Shown piece by piece: positions 26,812 through 35,383 of a stretch of DNA of 64,000 bases; the stretch's first letter is position 1, and each line of letters opens with the position of its first letter. Under the pieces are notes generated by a model, which had not been told where the DNA came from, made no database searches, and saw only the letters and a program-made list of their open reading frames with translations. Origin of the DNA: CAYPLH01 sp964411505. GTDB lineage: Bacteria > Bacillota > Clostridia > CAYPLH01 > DUMO01. A program made the translations under genes and the position numbers. The stretch covers positions 65,665 through 129,664 of the forward strand of contig CAYPLH010000006.1 of assembly GCA_964411505.1 (NCBI GenBank). The letters are read 5' to 3'.

Positions 26812-28473
26812 TTATCGTGAGTTATATCTGTCCAAAGCTGCTTGTTGCATGGATATAGCTTCTTCCATGTTCATCTTCTTCAATTCATTTAAATAATCGT
26901 CAAATTGGTCAAGAGGTCTCTGACCCATGACAAACTTCAAAAACGTTTCTCCTTCATGAGTTTGAATATCATTCATTATGGTCGCCATGCGTGTGCTTTC
27001 GTCATCTGTATATGATACGAAAGGCATTACTGGTGAGAAATCAGTGGTTGCGATCCACAACTTAGCTGCCTCTTTCTGATTTGTACTTGCCCGGGTAGGT
27101 TCACCCGCCTTATATATGGAAGGATCAAACATATCAATAATTTCGTTTCCTCTTAGAAGTCCACGCATGACAGGTCCACTGCTAACGCGTCGGAAGAATC
27201 TTTGCTGTGCTTCCTGCTGAACAGCATCATCTTCAAATTCCATCAATCTTCCATCATCTGATATAAGATATGTGATCCCTTCTAATCCCCATTCTGTAAG
27301 CCAATTGCCTTCTTCTCCATAAGCGTAATCCAGATATAGGGCAGCCACTTCCTTATTTTTGCATTGGGTGGTGATTGCAGCTCCCAGAGCACTCATAGGT
27401 GAATCTTTGTGCCCAAATCGTGGTTTATCCCCTTTGTTCAGTACTGGATAGGGTACCCCTTTTAGCTCGTATCTGGTATTCGGATCTTGCACCATTGCTG
27501 CTAATATACTGCTTGCTATGGTTCCATTTCCTGAAAGACCGGCCCCAGCCACTCCACTAATCAGCTTGGCCTTCTCAGCCTCTAGATCTTGTGCAGCAAA
27601 ATCAGGATCCAGCAGATCTTCTTTAAACCATTTGTTAAATAGTTCAACAAAGCCTTTATATTTCGGTTCATAAGGACCATACTTAGCCACACCATCATCC
27701 TGGTACCATCTTGCTCCTACTCCATATGCACTCACAAAAGAATGGCTTTTTGTCCACACATCCAACAGCATAGTGATTGGTGCTTCTGCACCCTTTTTAT
27801 CCTTGAAGGCCTTTAACATAATAGTCCAATCATCTATTGTCTCCGGTTCCTCCAGCCCAAGATCTTCTAACCAATCCTTACGAACAAAGGGTCCGTTAAA
27901 GGTCAATCCGGTATCAAGAGCCCTTATCATCGGAAAATGATAATAATCACCCTCGTCTGTTTTGGCTAGTTTGCCAAATTCAGGATACAATTCATAAAGT
28001 CTGCTCAGGTTAGGTGTGTACTTTGGCATTAAATCATTTAAAGGCATAAAGACTTTTTGCTTGATGGCATTCATGGGACCACCTTTATAATTACTTAAAT
28101 TCGTATCGATAATATCTGGGTACTCCCCCGATGCAATCATCAGATTAAATTGTTCTTTTGTCTGACCTGCGGTGGGGTGTATGAAACTAATTTTTACATT
28201 GGTTCTCTTTTCCAGCTCAATATACTGTCCCATTTCCTCATAACGCGCTATCCATTTTCCACTTTTCGCAGCCAGCGGAACCCAATAAGTAAGAGTTACA
28301 GGCTCAACCAATGGAAAGGTCAAGACTTCTTCCTTCTCATTGCTGGTATCCACAACTGTGTTACTTGATTGGCTCGGTTCTTTCACAACAGTACATCCTG
28401 CAAGCAGTCCTATTACAAGTACAAATAGAACCACTTTGGTGAAAGGTTTGGACATTCTTTTTACCATCTTCAT
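26812..28473 (-). CDS. Extracellular solute-binding lipoprotein (LplA/YtcQ-like)
   Basis: The 553-residue lipoprotein has a lipobox LLAGC with the lipidated cysteine at residue 27. The mature part follows the large binding-protein family of LplABC systems (AYGVGARWYQDDG, KYGPYEPKYKGF, LYLDYAYGEEGNWLTEWG). It captures oligosaccharides at the cell surface for the two permeases. AGGAGGAGA precedes the ATG. Its promoter region (28546-28642) carries the shared AraC-type motif with a TATAAT. Confidence 0.92.
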   Translation of the reverse strand: MKMVKRMSKPFTKVVLFVLVIGLLAGCTVVKEPSQSSNTVVDTSNEKEEVLTFPLVEPVTLTYWVPLAAKSGKWIARYEEMGQYIELEKRTNVKISFIHPTAGQTKEQFNLMIASGEYPDIIDTNLSNYKGGPMNAIKQKVFMPLNDLMPKYTPNLSRLYELYPEFGKLAKTDEGDYYHFPMIRALDTGLTFNGPFVRKDWLEDLGLEEPETIDDWTIMLKAFKDKKGAEAPITMLLDVWTKSHSFVSAYGVGARWYQDDGVAKYGPYEPKYKGFVELFNKWFKEDLLDPDFAAQDLEAEKAKLISGVAGAGLSGNGTIASSILAAMVQDPNTRYELKGVPYPVLNKGDKPRFGHKDSPMSALGAAITTQCKNKEVAALYLDYAYGEEGNWLTEWGLEGITYLISDDGRLMEFEDDAVQQEAQQRFFRRVSSGPVMRGLLRGNEIIDMFDPSIYKAGEPTRASTNQKEAAKLWIATTDFSPVMPFVSYTDDESTRMATIMNDIQTHEGETFLKFVMGQRPLDQFDDYLNELKKMNMEEAISMQQAALDRYNSR

Positions 28474-28545
28474 AATACAAATCTCCTCCTAATCTTTTAA
28501 TATGAATTTTTGTGTTTTGCAAATGCATTTAAGATTTACAGTTGC

Positions 28546-28642
28546 ATTATAGTACTCAATATAGCATTCAATAGCCAAAACAGTAAATTTGATATTTTGT
28601 ACTTTTATGTGCAAATCCATACTTTTATATGTTCAAATTTGC
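28546..28642 (-). promoter_or_regulatory. AraC-type promoter/operator block, copy A (before the first binding-protein gene)
   Basis: On the minus strand two direct repeats about 22 bases apart (TTTGAACATATAAAAGTATG and TTTGCACATAAAAGTAC) are followed by CAAATTTACTG, TTGAATGCTATATTGA and TATAAT (28546-28551). The -35 region is poor, as expected for an activator-dependent promoter. The block is repeated at 30196-30276 and 32500-32604, and in split form around 39427-39676. Confidence 0.7.
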
Positions 28643-28714
28643 ACCTTATATGCGAAACTGTATTTCTGGTTTTGCTTTGCTGCGAAGCAATCACATAATA
28701 CTTTGTAATTTGCA

Positions 28715-28737
28715 CCTGAAATCAAAATTCTTTCAGG
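28715..28737. repeat. Small interspersed hairpin repeat, copy 1 of 3
   Basis: CCTGAAATCAAA followed by the matching TTTCAGG forms a hairpin. Similar sequence occurs at 32708-32754 and 56815-56860, each near an AraC gene or transporter promoter, and each followed by a TTCG-containing stretch. Confidence 0.4.
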
Positions 28738-28828
28738 TTTCTTCGTGATAGTCAGCGCACATTTAGCATCCACACCGACAGCCTTTTTAAAAAGGTTCCT
28801 TTTATAAATAGCATTCAATATGAATATC

Positions 28829-30151
28829 TCACTTGCCCACAACTGTCACAATCACCCGTTTATAACCCGTCAGGATTGGAGAACCGCTGTCCTTTACCTT
28901 TAATATGAAGTGAAGTATTTTAGGTGAAGTAACGGCTGGAGCAACAAAGCTTGCAATTTGTTCATTTGAATTGATCAAATCTATATTCTCGCCATAGGTT
29001 CCTGCTTCCTTATAATATATCCATTCATAGGACAGTTCGTCGCCATCCGGATCATAGCTTCCTGTAGCATCTAAAGTCACAATCTCTCCTGGGGATACTG
29101 TTCTTTGGAGCTTACCGTTCACAACCGCAATTGGATTGTGATTTGCATTCGTATACGTGTCGGCCACGCACCAGTCCATCCTTGCCGCAAAGTCGTTTTG
29201 AAGTTCTCTTCTCCAACGGAAAACCGTTGCTCTCGCGCTTGTTTCCGTACCGTTTGACAGGGTAACCATATCCTCTGCGTCCATCCATGCATTAGCAAAT
29301 TTATTTTGATACCTACCTCCCCAAGAGCCCCAGTCAGGATGTGCAGGATTCCCAAGTCCCTGTCTTTCGGACATAAAGTAGAGAAATGAAATTGTATCTC
29401 CTTCTTTTAAGCAATTAATCCCGTTAAATGTATTCGTTTTAAGTGGATACAGCGCACCCAGTGGACCATGATTTGTCTGAACATTAGGTACAATCCAATC
29501 AGATGAGGTTAACTCCCCAACATCATCCCCTCCATCATAAAAGCCTCTATATGCGCGTTTCAACGGATCGGATGAGTTGCCTGTAAGCACTAGGTGAATA
29601 TTCAGCGCATTACTAAGGATGCTGTCTACACCAACATCCTGCTTCCCAATAGAAAATATCCTTATTTTTGAGATAAACTGTTCGAACTCTTCTTTACTCC
29701 TTGTGTTCTTCACCTTCCATACCGCCTGAGCAATATCAATTGCGCCGCCCCATACGCTAATACAAAGGGGACGGGGATCATCCTTATCAACACATTGAAT
29801 AATCCACTCTGAAGCTTCAGAATCAAAGCCCTCCCCCATTTTATCTCGGGAGGGGGTACCGCTTTTGATAATGCCTAGAAGATATTCTGCAGAAGGGAAT
29901 CCTTCAGCATGCTTCTTAAGATTATCAAAAACCTGACCATACGCCTCTACCCGTTCTAGAATCAGGTCAACATTAACAGGTTGGTACCCGCGATTAATAA
30001 ACTTGCTTTCCAGGCAAGTAGCAATTAATCCTTCCAGTTCAAACTCATTGCTGTAGCAAAGAAGCCTGATCATAGACTGCGCATCATCAGGATCTCCTCC
30101 AATATCGGTTGTGACTAATAGTCTTGGTTTAATATTTGAAGTGTTTACCAT
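28829..30151 (-). CDS. Sde182-like protein (DUF1593, nucleoside-hydrolase-like fold)
   Basis: The 440-residue protein starts with the nucleoside-hydrolase-like metal motif LLVTTDIGGDPDDAQSMIR (about 10-30), followed by the DUF1593 domain to about residue 330. The C-terminal 95 residues form an Ig-like sandwich (VTLDATGSYDPDGDELSYEW) typical of the cellulose-binding Sde182 C-terminal domain. There is no signal peptide. The activity of the family is unproven; a glycan- or glycoside-hydrolase role is plausible from the fold. A paralogue at 47855-49192 is similar over its whole length. Its own promoter has the shared AraC-type block. Confidence 0.87.
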   Translation of the reverse strand: MVNTSNIKPRLLVTTDIGGDPDDAQSMIRLLCYSNEFELEGLIATCLESKFINRGYQPVNVDLILERVEAYGQVFDNLKKHAEGFPSAEYLLGIIKSGTPSRDKMGEGFDSEASEWIIQCVDKDDPRPLCISVWGGAIDIAQAVWKVKNTRSKEEFEQFISKIRIFSIGKQDVGVDSILSNALNIHLVLTGNSSDPLKRAYRGFYDGGDDVGELTSSDWIVPNVQTNHGPLGALYPLKTNTFNGINCLKEGDTISFLYFMSERQGLGNPAHPDWGSWGGRYQNKFANAWMDAEDMVTLSNGTETSARATVFRWRRELQNDFAARMDWCVADTYTNANHNPIAVVNGKLQRTVSPGEIVTLDATGSYDPDGDELSYEWIYYKEAGTYGENIDLINSNEQIASFVAPAVTSPKILHFILKVKDSGSPILTGYKRVIVTVVGK

Positions 30152-30195
30152 TTGATTTCCTCCATAATTTTAGACATATTTTGAATTGCAAATGT

Positions 30196-30276
30196 ATCAT
30201 AATATTAAATATAACATTCAATAGACAAGATAGTAAATTTGAAATTTTGTATTTATATGTGCAAATCAATACTTTT
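30196..30276 (-). promoter_or_regulatory. AraC-type promoter/operator block, copy B (before the DUF1593 gene)
   Basis: Minus strand: AGTATTGATTTGCACATATA, then CAAATTTACTATCTTGTC, TTGAATGTTATATTTA and TATGAT (30196-30201) as -10. It aligns base for base with copy A. The upstream member of the paired repeats is shorter here. Confidence 0.68.
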
Positions 30277-30402
30277 TCGAAAACGAACGACATCTTTTTC
30301 TTCCATTGGATTTTTTAAAGGTCGAACTCCTCATCACCCATGCTATACAAAGGGAGGCTGGTTTAGTTCGGAAAAGTCTCTTTAGATCCATCCTCAGTAT
30401 TC

Positions 30403-30494
30403 TTTGTATATTTATAAAGCCCATAACATTATTTAAATAAATATTACAGGCTTTATGTATTAATGATTAATGTAAAATGAACATTGATAGCATA
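30403..30494 (-). repeat. About 90-bp repeat, copy 2, with terminator-like hairpin
   Basis: Matches 24675-24767. The hairpin (30418-30452) keeps its stem through G-U changes on the minus-strand RNA. It lies after the pseudogene that follows the TIM-barrel hydrolase gene, in the same relative place as copy 1 after a transporter operon. Confidence 0.7.
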
Positions 30495-30537
30495 TAAACG
30501 CAGTTCGCAGTTTGTTCGACTTACACTTATTGGACAC

Positions 30538-30762
30538 TCAATATGTTACTTCCAGCACTGGTATATTACCATAGCTGTTTTCTCTGCTTTTGAACATAAT
30601 ATGATAACCTGGGATACTGGCATCATAAATCCCTATACTAATTATTTTTTCGCTACCAAGCTGACTATTTACATATTATGTTATGTCCCATTCATAAAAC
30701 TGACCGGCAGAAAATACATTTGTACTTGTTATACTATTCCCAAATGATATTGACTGTAACAT
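30538..30762 (-). pseudogene. Remnant of a DNRLRE/CBM96-like domain, with in-frame stop
   Basis: On the minus strand a continuous frame reads SFGNSITSTNVFSAGQFYEW, DIT, then a TAA at 30676-30678 where glutamine is expected, then YVNSQLGSEKIISIGIYDAS and MFKSRENSYGN, PVLEVTY and a true stop at 30538-30540. The YEWDIT..YVN and FKSRE..PVLEVTY patterns are those of the C-terminal half of the DNRLRE carbohydrate-binding domain (CBM96). It starts right after the TIM-barrel gene in another frame. It is the tail of a lost surface or secreted protein. Confidence 0.7.
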
Positions 30763-30766
30763 ACAG

Positions 30767-32119
30767 TCATGGAGTATTCTTCTCAGCATTCAGGATTAAT
30801 ACAGCCCAGCCCTCATCACCGGGAGTAGCAAGGGTGAGCATCGGTTTTGCCATGATCTCCTCTTCCTTTGTCCAACAGCCCCTCTTGATACTCAGCCAAC
30901 GTACAACTAGTTTCCCTTTTATGGCTGACAAGTCAAGATTCACCGAGCCACCGGATGGGAAGTAGACTGCATACTGCTTGCCCTGTTCCGCCATACAGTA
31001 GGCTTCATCGGGACCGCGATCATCAAGTAGATCATTGTGCGGCTCACATGCAAATATATTCATCTGATCTGTGAATACACGGGCTCCTTTAATCAAGATT
31101 TGAGCCGATTGAGTTAATCCCAGTCCGTTACCGGGACGATGGAACCTTATCGCAGCAATACCGCCAAAAAGATTACGCCACCATCTATCCACGCTTGCCT
31201 GCTGGGGGAAATGGCGCTGCATCAGCTTTACAACGTTCATCGGTCGCGGGTGGCACTCTTTGAGCCGGGTACGAATCAGCTGGACTTCGTCCCAGTGATC
31301 TTGACCAAGCGCACTGCGGTTACTCTTACAGACATCCAGATATGTATATAACTCAGGACGCTCGATCTGGTATTGCTGCGGGTCAGGTCGAGCTGTCAAA
31401 CGATCCCTCTCGCGCATATCGCTTACATATGCAGTCAGCCCCCGTGCTTTTGCTTCATCATGTATAAACTGTGCCCAGTAATCCGACCAATTCTGTGAAG
31501 CACTGGTTTCATTATGAATGCAGTAGAGCACATGATCATAGCGAAGACTCACCTCCATCACCCGCTGTGCAAAGCGCCGCTGGTACGGCAATACCACAGC
31601 TTCAGATTCACCATTGGACAAGCCAGGAATCGTCAGCACAAAGGGGTGTACAGCGTGATGAGGACTTGATGGGATAGTTTGAGGTAGACCAGATTCCTGA
31701 TATGTGTAGTTAATATTGTTCTTAGGGTTCCAGGGACTACGTTCCCAATTCACCCCGTGCCAATCAAAGGCATCCCAAAGCTCAATTTGCACAAAAATTT
31801 GCTGCTTATTCGTCTCTGTCAAGAAATTATCAAAACGGTTCCAATACTCCTCATTCCATTGCATCAAATCATACCGATTGCCTTTTACCTGCATGAAAGG
31901 GAATACATTCCCTTTGTCGCGATCACTCATAACATTGCGTACATAGTTTCCGCCGACTGAGCATAATAGTTCCAGGTGCTCAGTGAGCTGTGAACCCGTC
32001 CATTGAAACAGGTTGTCTTCGTCTGACCCCCCGAGCAGCAGGACAGGTTCTCCTTTATACTGCCAGTACATAGGATTCTTTTTATATGGCTTTATGCAAT
32101 TTTTGTTTCTACTATGCAT
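30767..32119 (-). CDS. TIM-barrel glycoside-hydrolase-like protein
   Basis: The 450-residue protein starts with a short basic stretch and then NPMYWQYKGEPVLLLGGSDE, a pattern seen in DUF4038/GH5-like barrels. QIFVQIELWDAFDWHG and LYCIHNETSASQNW follow; the Asn-Glu pair in the latter is the expected clan GH-A acid/base position. The C-terminal ~90 residues form a small beta-sandwich. No signal peptide. The substrate is unknown. GAGGAGGT precedes the ATG. Its base composition looks slightly richer in GC than its neighbours, which could mean separate acquisition. It has copy C of the AraC-type block about 400 bases upstream. Confidence 0.72.
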   Translation of the reverse strand: MHSRNKNCIKPYKKNPMYWQYKGEPVLLLGGSDEDNLFQWTGSQLTEHLELLCSVGGNYVRNVMSDRDKGNVFPFMQVKGNRYDLMQWNEEYWNRFDNFLTETNKQQIFVQIELWDAFDWHGVNWERSPWNPKNNINYTYQESGLPQTIPSSPHHAVHPFVLTIPGLSNGESEAVVLPYQRRFAQRVMEVSLRYDHVLYCIHNETSASQNWSDYWAQFIHDEAKARGLTAYVSDMRERDRLTARPDPQQYQIERPELYTYLDVCKSNRSALGQDHWDEVQLIRTRLKECHPRPMNVVKLMQRHFPQQASVDRWWRNLFGGIAAIRFHRPGNGLGLTQSAQILIKGARVFTDQMNIFACEPHNDLLDDRGPDEAYCMAEQGKQYAVYFPSGGSVNLDLSAIKGKLVVRWLSIKRGCWTKEEEIMAKPMLTLATPGDEGWAVLILNAEKNTP

Positions 32120-32769
32120 GTTTAACTACCTCCTCAACTTTTCATGAATTATTAACAATCTGCATACTGATTAGGATGAATTGAACTTTGCTACGAAGTA
32201 AACACAAAATACTTCGTCAAAATACTTTCCCCAAATATCCCCTAAAAGCATTAATAACTTCTTTGTTACAGATATCTATAAAGCTCTCATTACCGAATGG
32301 CGCTTGAGAATACCCATATTCAATAGAAAAACACAATATCTTTCCTGAAAGCAAAGTACTTTCTTCGTTTTTAATTCTACGATAGCACCCTGTAAAATAC
32401 AAAAAGCCGCAAATAGATTATCAGTCATTACAAATTCAGAAGCTTCCTTTTCCTAAGCAATAATATATCACTGCCTGAATTCCAGATTACTTTTTACCAC
32501 TTCAATATATCATTCAATCGACAAGATAGTAAATTTGAAATTCTGTACTTATATGTGCAAATCCATACTTTCGTATATTCAAATTTGCACTTCACATGAG
32601 AAACTGTATATTCATTTTTCACCTTGCACCAAAATAAGCAGAAGGTGTTTCCTCAATTCATATATTTAAAGTTATAGGCAACGATTTTTAATTGTTGTAA
32701 TATGACCTTTGAAATGCAAAATGCTTCAGGTGAGTTCGAAGTGAGTATTGCATAGAGTTTCTTAATACT
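32120..32769. other. 650-base gap with regulatory block and repeats
   Basis: No gene is supported. It contains a degenerate repeat at 32190-32214, a short minus-strand open frame at 32217-32402 that I consider non-coding, the AraC-type block at 32500-32604 and an interspersed repeat at 32708-32754. Confidence 0.6.
32500..32604 (-). promoter_or_regulatory. AraC-type promoter/operator block, copy C
   Basis: Minus strand: paired direct repeats TTTGAATATACGAAAGTATG and TTTGCACATATAAGTAC, then CAAATTTACTATCTTGTC and TTGAATGATATATTGA. The -10 position holds GTAAAA rather than TATAAT, so this copy may be weak. It faces the TIM-barrel gene at 30767-32119, about 380 bases away. Confidence 0.6.
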
Positions 32770-35106
32770 TCAGGTATACTCCTTATATTGCCCGGGTGTG
32801 ATTCCTTCGTGTCTTTTGAAGACACGGATCATGCTTCCACTATCAAGGAATCCAACCTGCTCTGCAATATCTTTGATTTTAAAATTACTGTCTTTTAACA
32901 ATAATTTTGCTTTTTCCAAGCGAACCTTGTTTATATAGTCAGGGATCCCCAGACCTGTCTGCTCCTTAAAGAACCTTGAAAGATATGCTGTATTCCGGTT
33001 GACGCTTTCCGCTACCTCCGCTGCATTAAGGTTACCGTCGCTATAATGTTCCTCTACATAATGAATGACCATATTTGTCAGTTCGTCTCCTTGACTTTTC
33101 TTTTGCATGGACACATATTCACATACCTGTTTAAGATAATCACGCAGGTATTGCTTTTTTGTATCTATGGTATTGTAGCGGCCAATGCCTTTCACAGGAT
33201 TTATATCGCCCAAAAAAGGGCTATTGTTCAATAAACCTGTTTCGTCAAGTGTTTTGAGCATTGTGCTTATAAGATCATAAAGTAAGCATTTGGTGATGTA
33301 TATAGAAGGAACACTCATCATCAAAATTTCATCCAGTATCGCTTCTGCTCTTACATCATCTCCTGCTTTTATGTAATTGGCAAGCATCTTCTCTTTATCT
33401 GATAAATAAGGATATTTGGATGTACTTGTCAGTTCCTTTAAATTATCATACTGTATGATACTTTTATTTTCAAACACTGTCGTGTATTCCATGCTCTCTA
33501 CCGCTTCCTGATAAGCCTTGCATATATCTTCTAGTCCATTATGTACATTACTGATAGAAACCGTAAGAGCAACCTTAAAGTTATCTTTTAAAAATATCTG
33601 TGCCTGCATTGATGCATCTGTCAGATCATTATTGACATTCTCAATCCGATCCTTATTGATACTGACCAGACATACTGTCATACCATCCACTTCAATCATA
33701 TTGCTTTGGTGATATTTATTAACCGTCTCTTCTACTGCATTTCCAATAATATATTTTATTAAGCCTATATCCTCCTTCTGATTTTTGTGCATGTTGTCTG
33801 TTGATAAGGAGGTATCCATAACATCAATATGGAATATCATTACAGCAAAGCTGTCCGAAATAAAGCGAACATCTAGTTGTGAAGCACTGTTAGAGCCCAA
33901 AGTATGCTGGTCTTTCCAACCCTTCAGCAACCTTACAAAAAAGTCGTTTCTCACAATAATATTCTGTTGCTCAATAATCTGATTAAGCTTCTTGTTCTCA
34001 TATATTGCTTTACCAATCCTGTCTTTTATAAAATGATATTCATTCCTGCCTTGCTGGTTGATGCTATTATCTTTATCTCGGAACAAACCAATCAAATCGG
34101 TTATTGGTGTGTAATTTTTTCTAGCATACAATAGCGCAGCAATTCCCCCTAAAATAGCACATAATAGCAAACCTATCTTTGCAATGGTATTGATATAGTT
34201 TAACTTTTTTGAAAAGATCCTGACAGGAATAGCCGATATGTATGTCCATTTTGCAATATTGGACTTGATATAGGATATTGCATATTTTTCATCGTTTATT
34301 GATTCGTATACAAGACCTGCGTTTACTTGTAAATTGCCACTTTTTAAGGATTCCGGCAATTGCACTATACCGTTTTTATTTATAATAATGTCTTCTTCAT
34401 CTGCTATAAAAACAATACCTTCATCGCTGGACAAATCCATACTTTTGATAAGACCACTGAGCATGTCTTCTTTAATTAATATAACAATATTCCCCAGAAC
34501 CTGATCTGTTCCATCAATAGGTAGAGGCTGAATATACGCGATATGTGCTTCCCTCTTTTCTCCATCTGGTAATTCTTTTTCCAGAGAAATATAACCCTTT
34601 TGCTGCTTTGTTGTAAGTAATTCAATCCAATCCTCATAAGAATTCCCATTAAAAACATAATCCATTTTCGAGGCTATATGCCTCTCCATATGCTGCCCGG
34701 TTGATAAAACAGTATTATAATTGTCAAAAAACAGGTATATATCCTGAATAAACTCATTACCAAACTTGTAAATTTTACACTCTTTAAACAGACGGACAAT
34801 TTTATACCGGTATGTGGCATCAATACTCACCTGTGAATTAATGATACCATTAACTTCTGGGTTGAAGGAGATTTCTTTTACCACTCTCTCAACATCCAAT
34901 AATCGGCTGTCAAAACTGTGCTGCAGTTGAGATAACATTAACTCATTGTTATGGTTTATTTCATCTTCCACAATGTTAACTGCATTATTGTATATAATCA
35001 TACTGATTAAAACAGGAATTAGCAAAATTGATAGATATGATATTATCATAGAGTGGTATACGCTTCGTCTGTTGCTCCATACCTTCTTCAAAAAAGTTAC
35101 TTTCAT
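32770..35106 (-). CDS. Membrane-bound AraC-family regulator with extracellular sensor (YesS-like)
   Basis: The 778-residue protein has a membrane segment at about 19-43, an extracellular cache-like sensor domain to about residue 300, a second membrane segment at about 307-327, a linker region, and a C-terminal AraC double helix-turn-helix (about 670-778; YLSRFFKEQTGLGIPDYINK, IKDIAEQVGFLDSGSMIRVF). Such proteins sense extracellular sugars and activate LplABC and hydrolase genes (family knowledge). GGAGGAG before the ATG. Its location between the transporter/hydrolase genes and the rhamnosidase/sulfatase genes makes it the best candidate for binding the block repeated four times at 28-40 kb (inference). 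Confidence 0.9.
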   Translation of the reverse strand: MKVTFLKKVWSNRRSVYHSMIISYLSILLIPVLISMIIYNNAVNIVEDEINHNNELMLSQLQHSFDSRLLDVERVVKEISFNPEVNGIINSQVSIDATYRYKIVRLFKECKIYKFGNEFIQDIYLFFDNYNTVLSTGQHMERHIASKMDYVFNGNSYEDWIELLTTKQQKGYISLEKELPDGEKREAHIAYIQPLPIDGTDQVLGNIVILIKEDMLSGLIKSMDLSSDEGIVFIADEEDIIINKNGIVQLPESLKSGNLQVNAGLVYESINDEKYAISYIKSNIAKWTYISAIPVRIFSKKLNYINTIAKIGLLLCAILGGIAALLYARKNYTPITDLIGLFRDKDNSINQQGRNEYHFIKDRIGKAIYENKKLNQIIEQQNIIVRNDFFVRLLKGWKDQHTLGSNSASQLDVRFISDSFAVMIFHIDVMDTSLSTDNMHKNQKEDIGLIKYIIGNAVEETVNKYHQSNMIEVDGMTVCLVSINKDRIENVNNDLTDASMQAQIFLKDNFKVALTVSISNVHNGLEDICKAYQEAVESMEYTTVFENKSIIQYDNLKELTSTSKYPYLSDKEKMLANYIKAGDDVRAEAILDEILMMSVPSIYITKCLLYDLISTMLKTLDETGLLNNSPFLGDINPVKGIGRYNTIDTKKQYLRDYLKQVCEYVSMQKKSQGDELTNMVIHYVEEHYSDGNLNAAEVAESVNRNTAYLSRFFKEQTGLGIPDYINKVRLEKAKLLLKDSNFKIKDIAEQVGFLDSGSMIRVFKRHEGITPGQYKEYT

Positions 35107-35383
35107 TGGCTCCTCCTTATTAGTAAAGTTGATGCCGAAATGTACTCTCCCATTGGAGATGCAGCCTGCTCTTGTTTATTTTCCCACGAACTCCAGCCCC
35201 CACCCTGAATATAACAGCTTGAGACTAATCCTCTTCCATTATAGCACGTATATTCATCAAACTCTATTGCTATTCTACTTTTATAATTATTATATGTAAA
35301 TAATGGCAATCAAAGTAGTCAATCACTGCTAAATTTCCAGATATATAATCTTTGTCCCCTCATTCATATATAGTCAAACGTTT

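Noticed and set aside
28633..28842. Minus-strand 69-codon frame overlapping the end of the DUF1593 gene
   Set aside because: It runs through two interspersed repeats and the promoter block; composition reflects the repeats, not a protein.
32217..32402. Minus-strand 61-codon open frame
   Set aside because: No ribosome binding site, no recognisable domain, lies among regulatory repeats.
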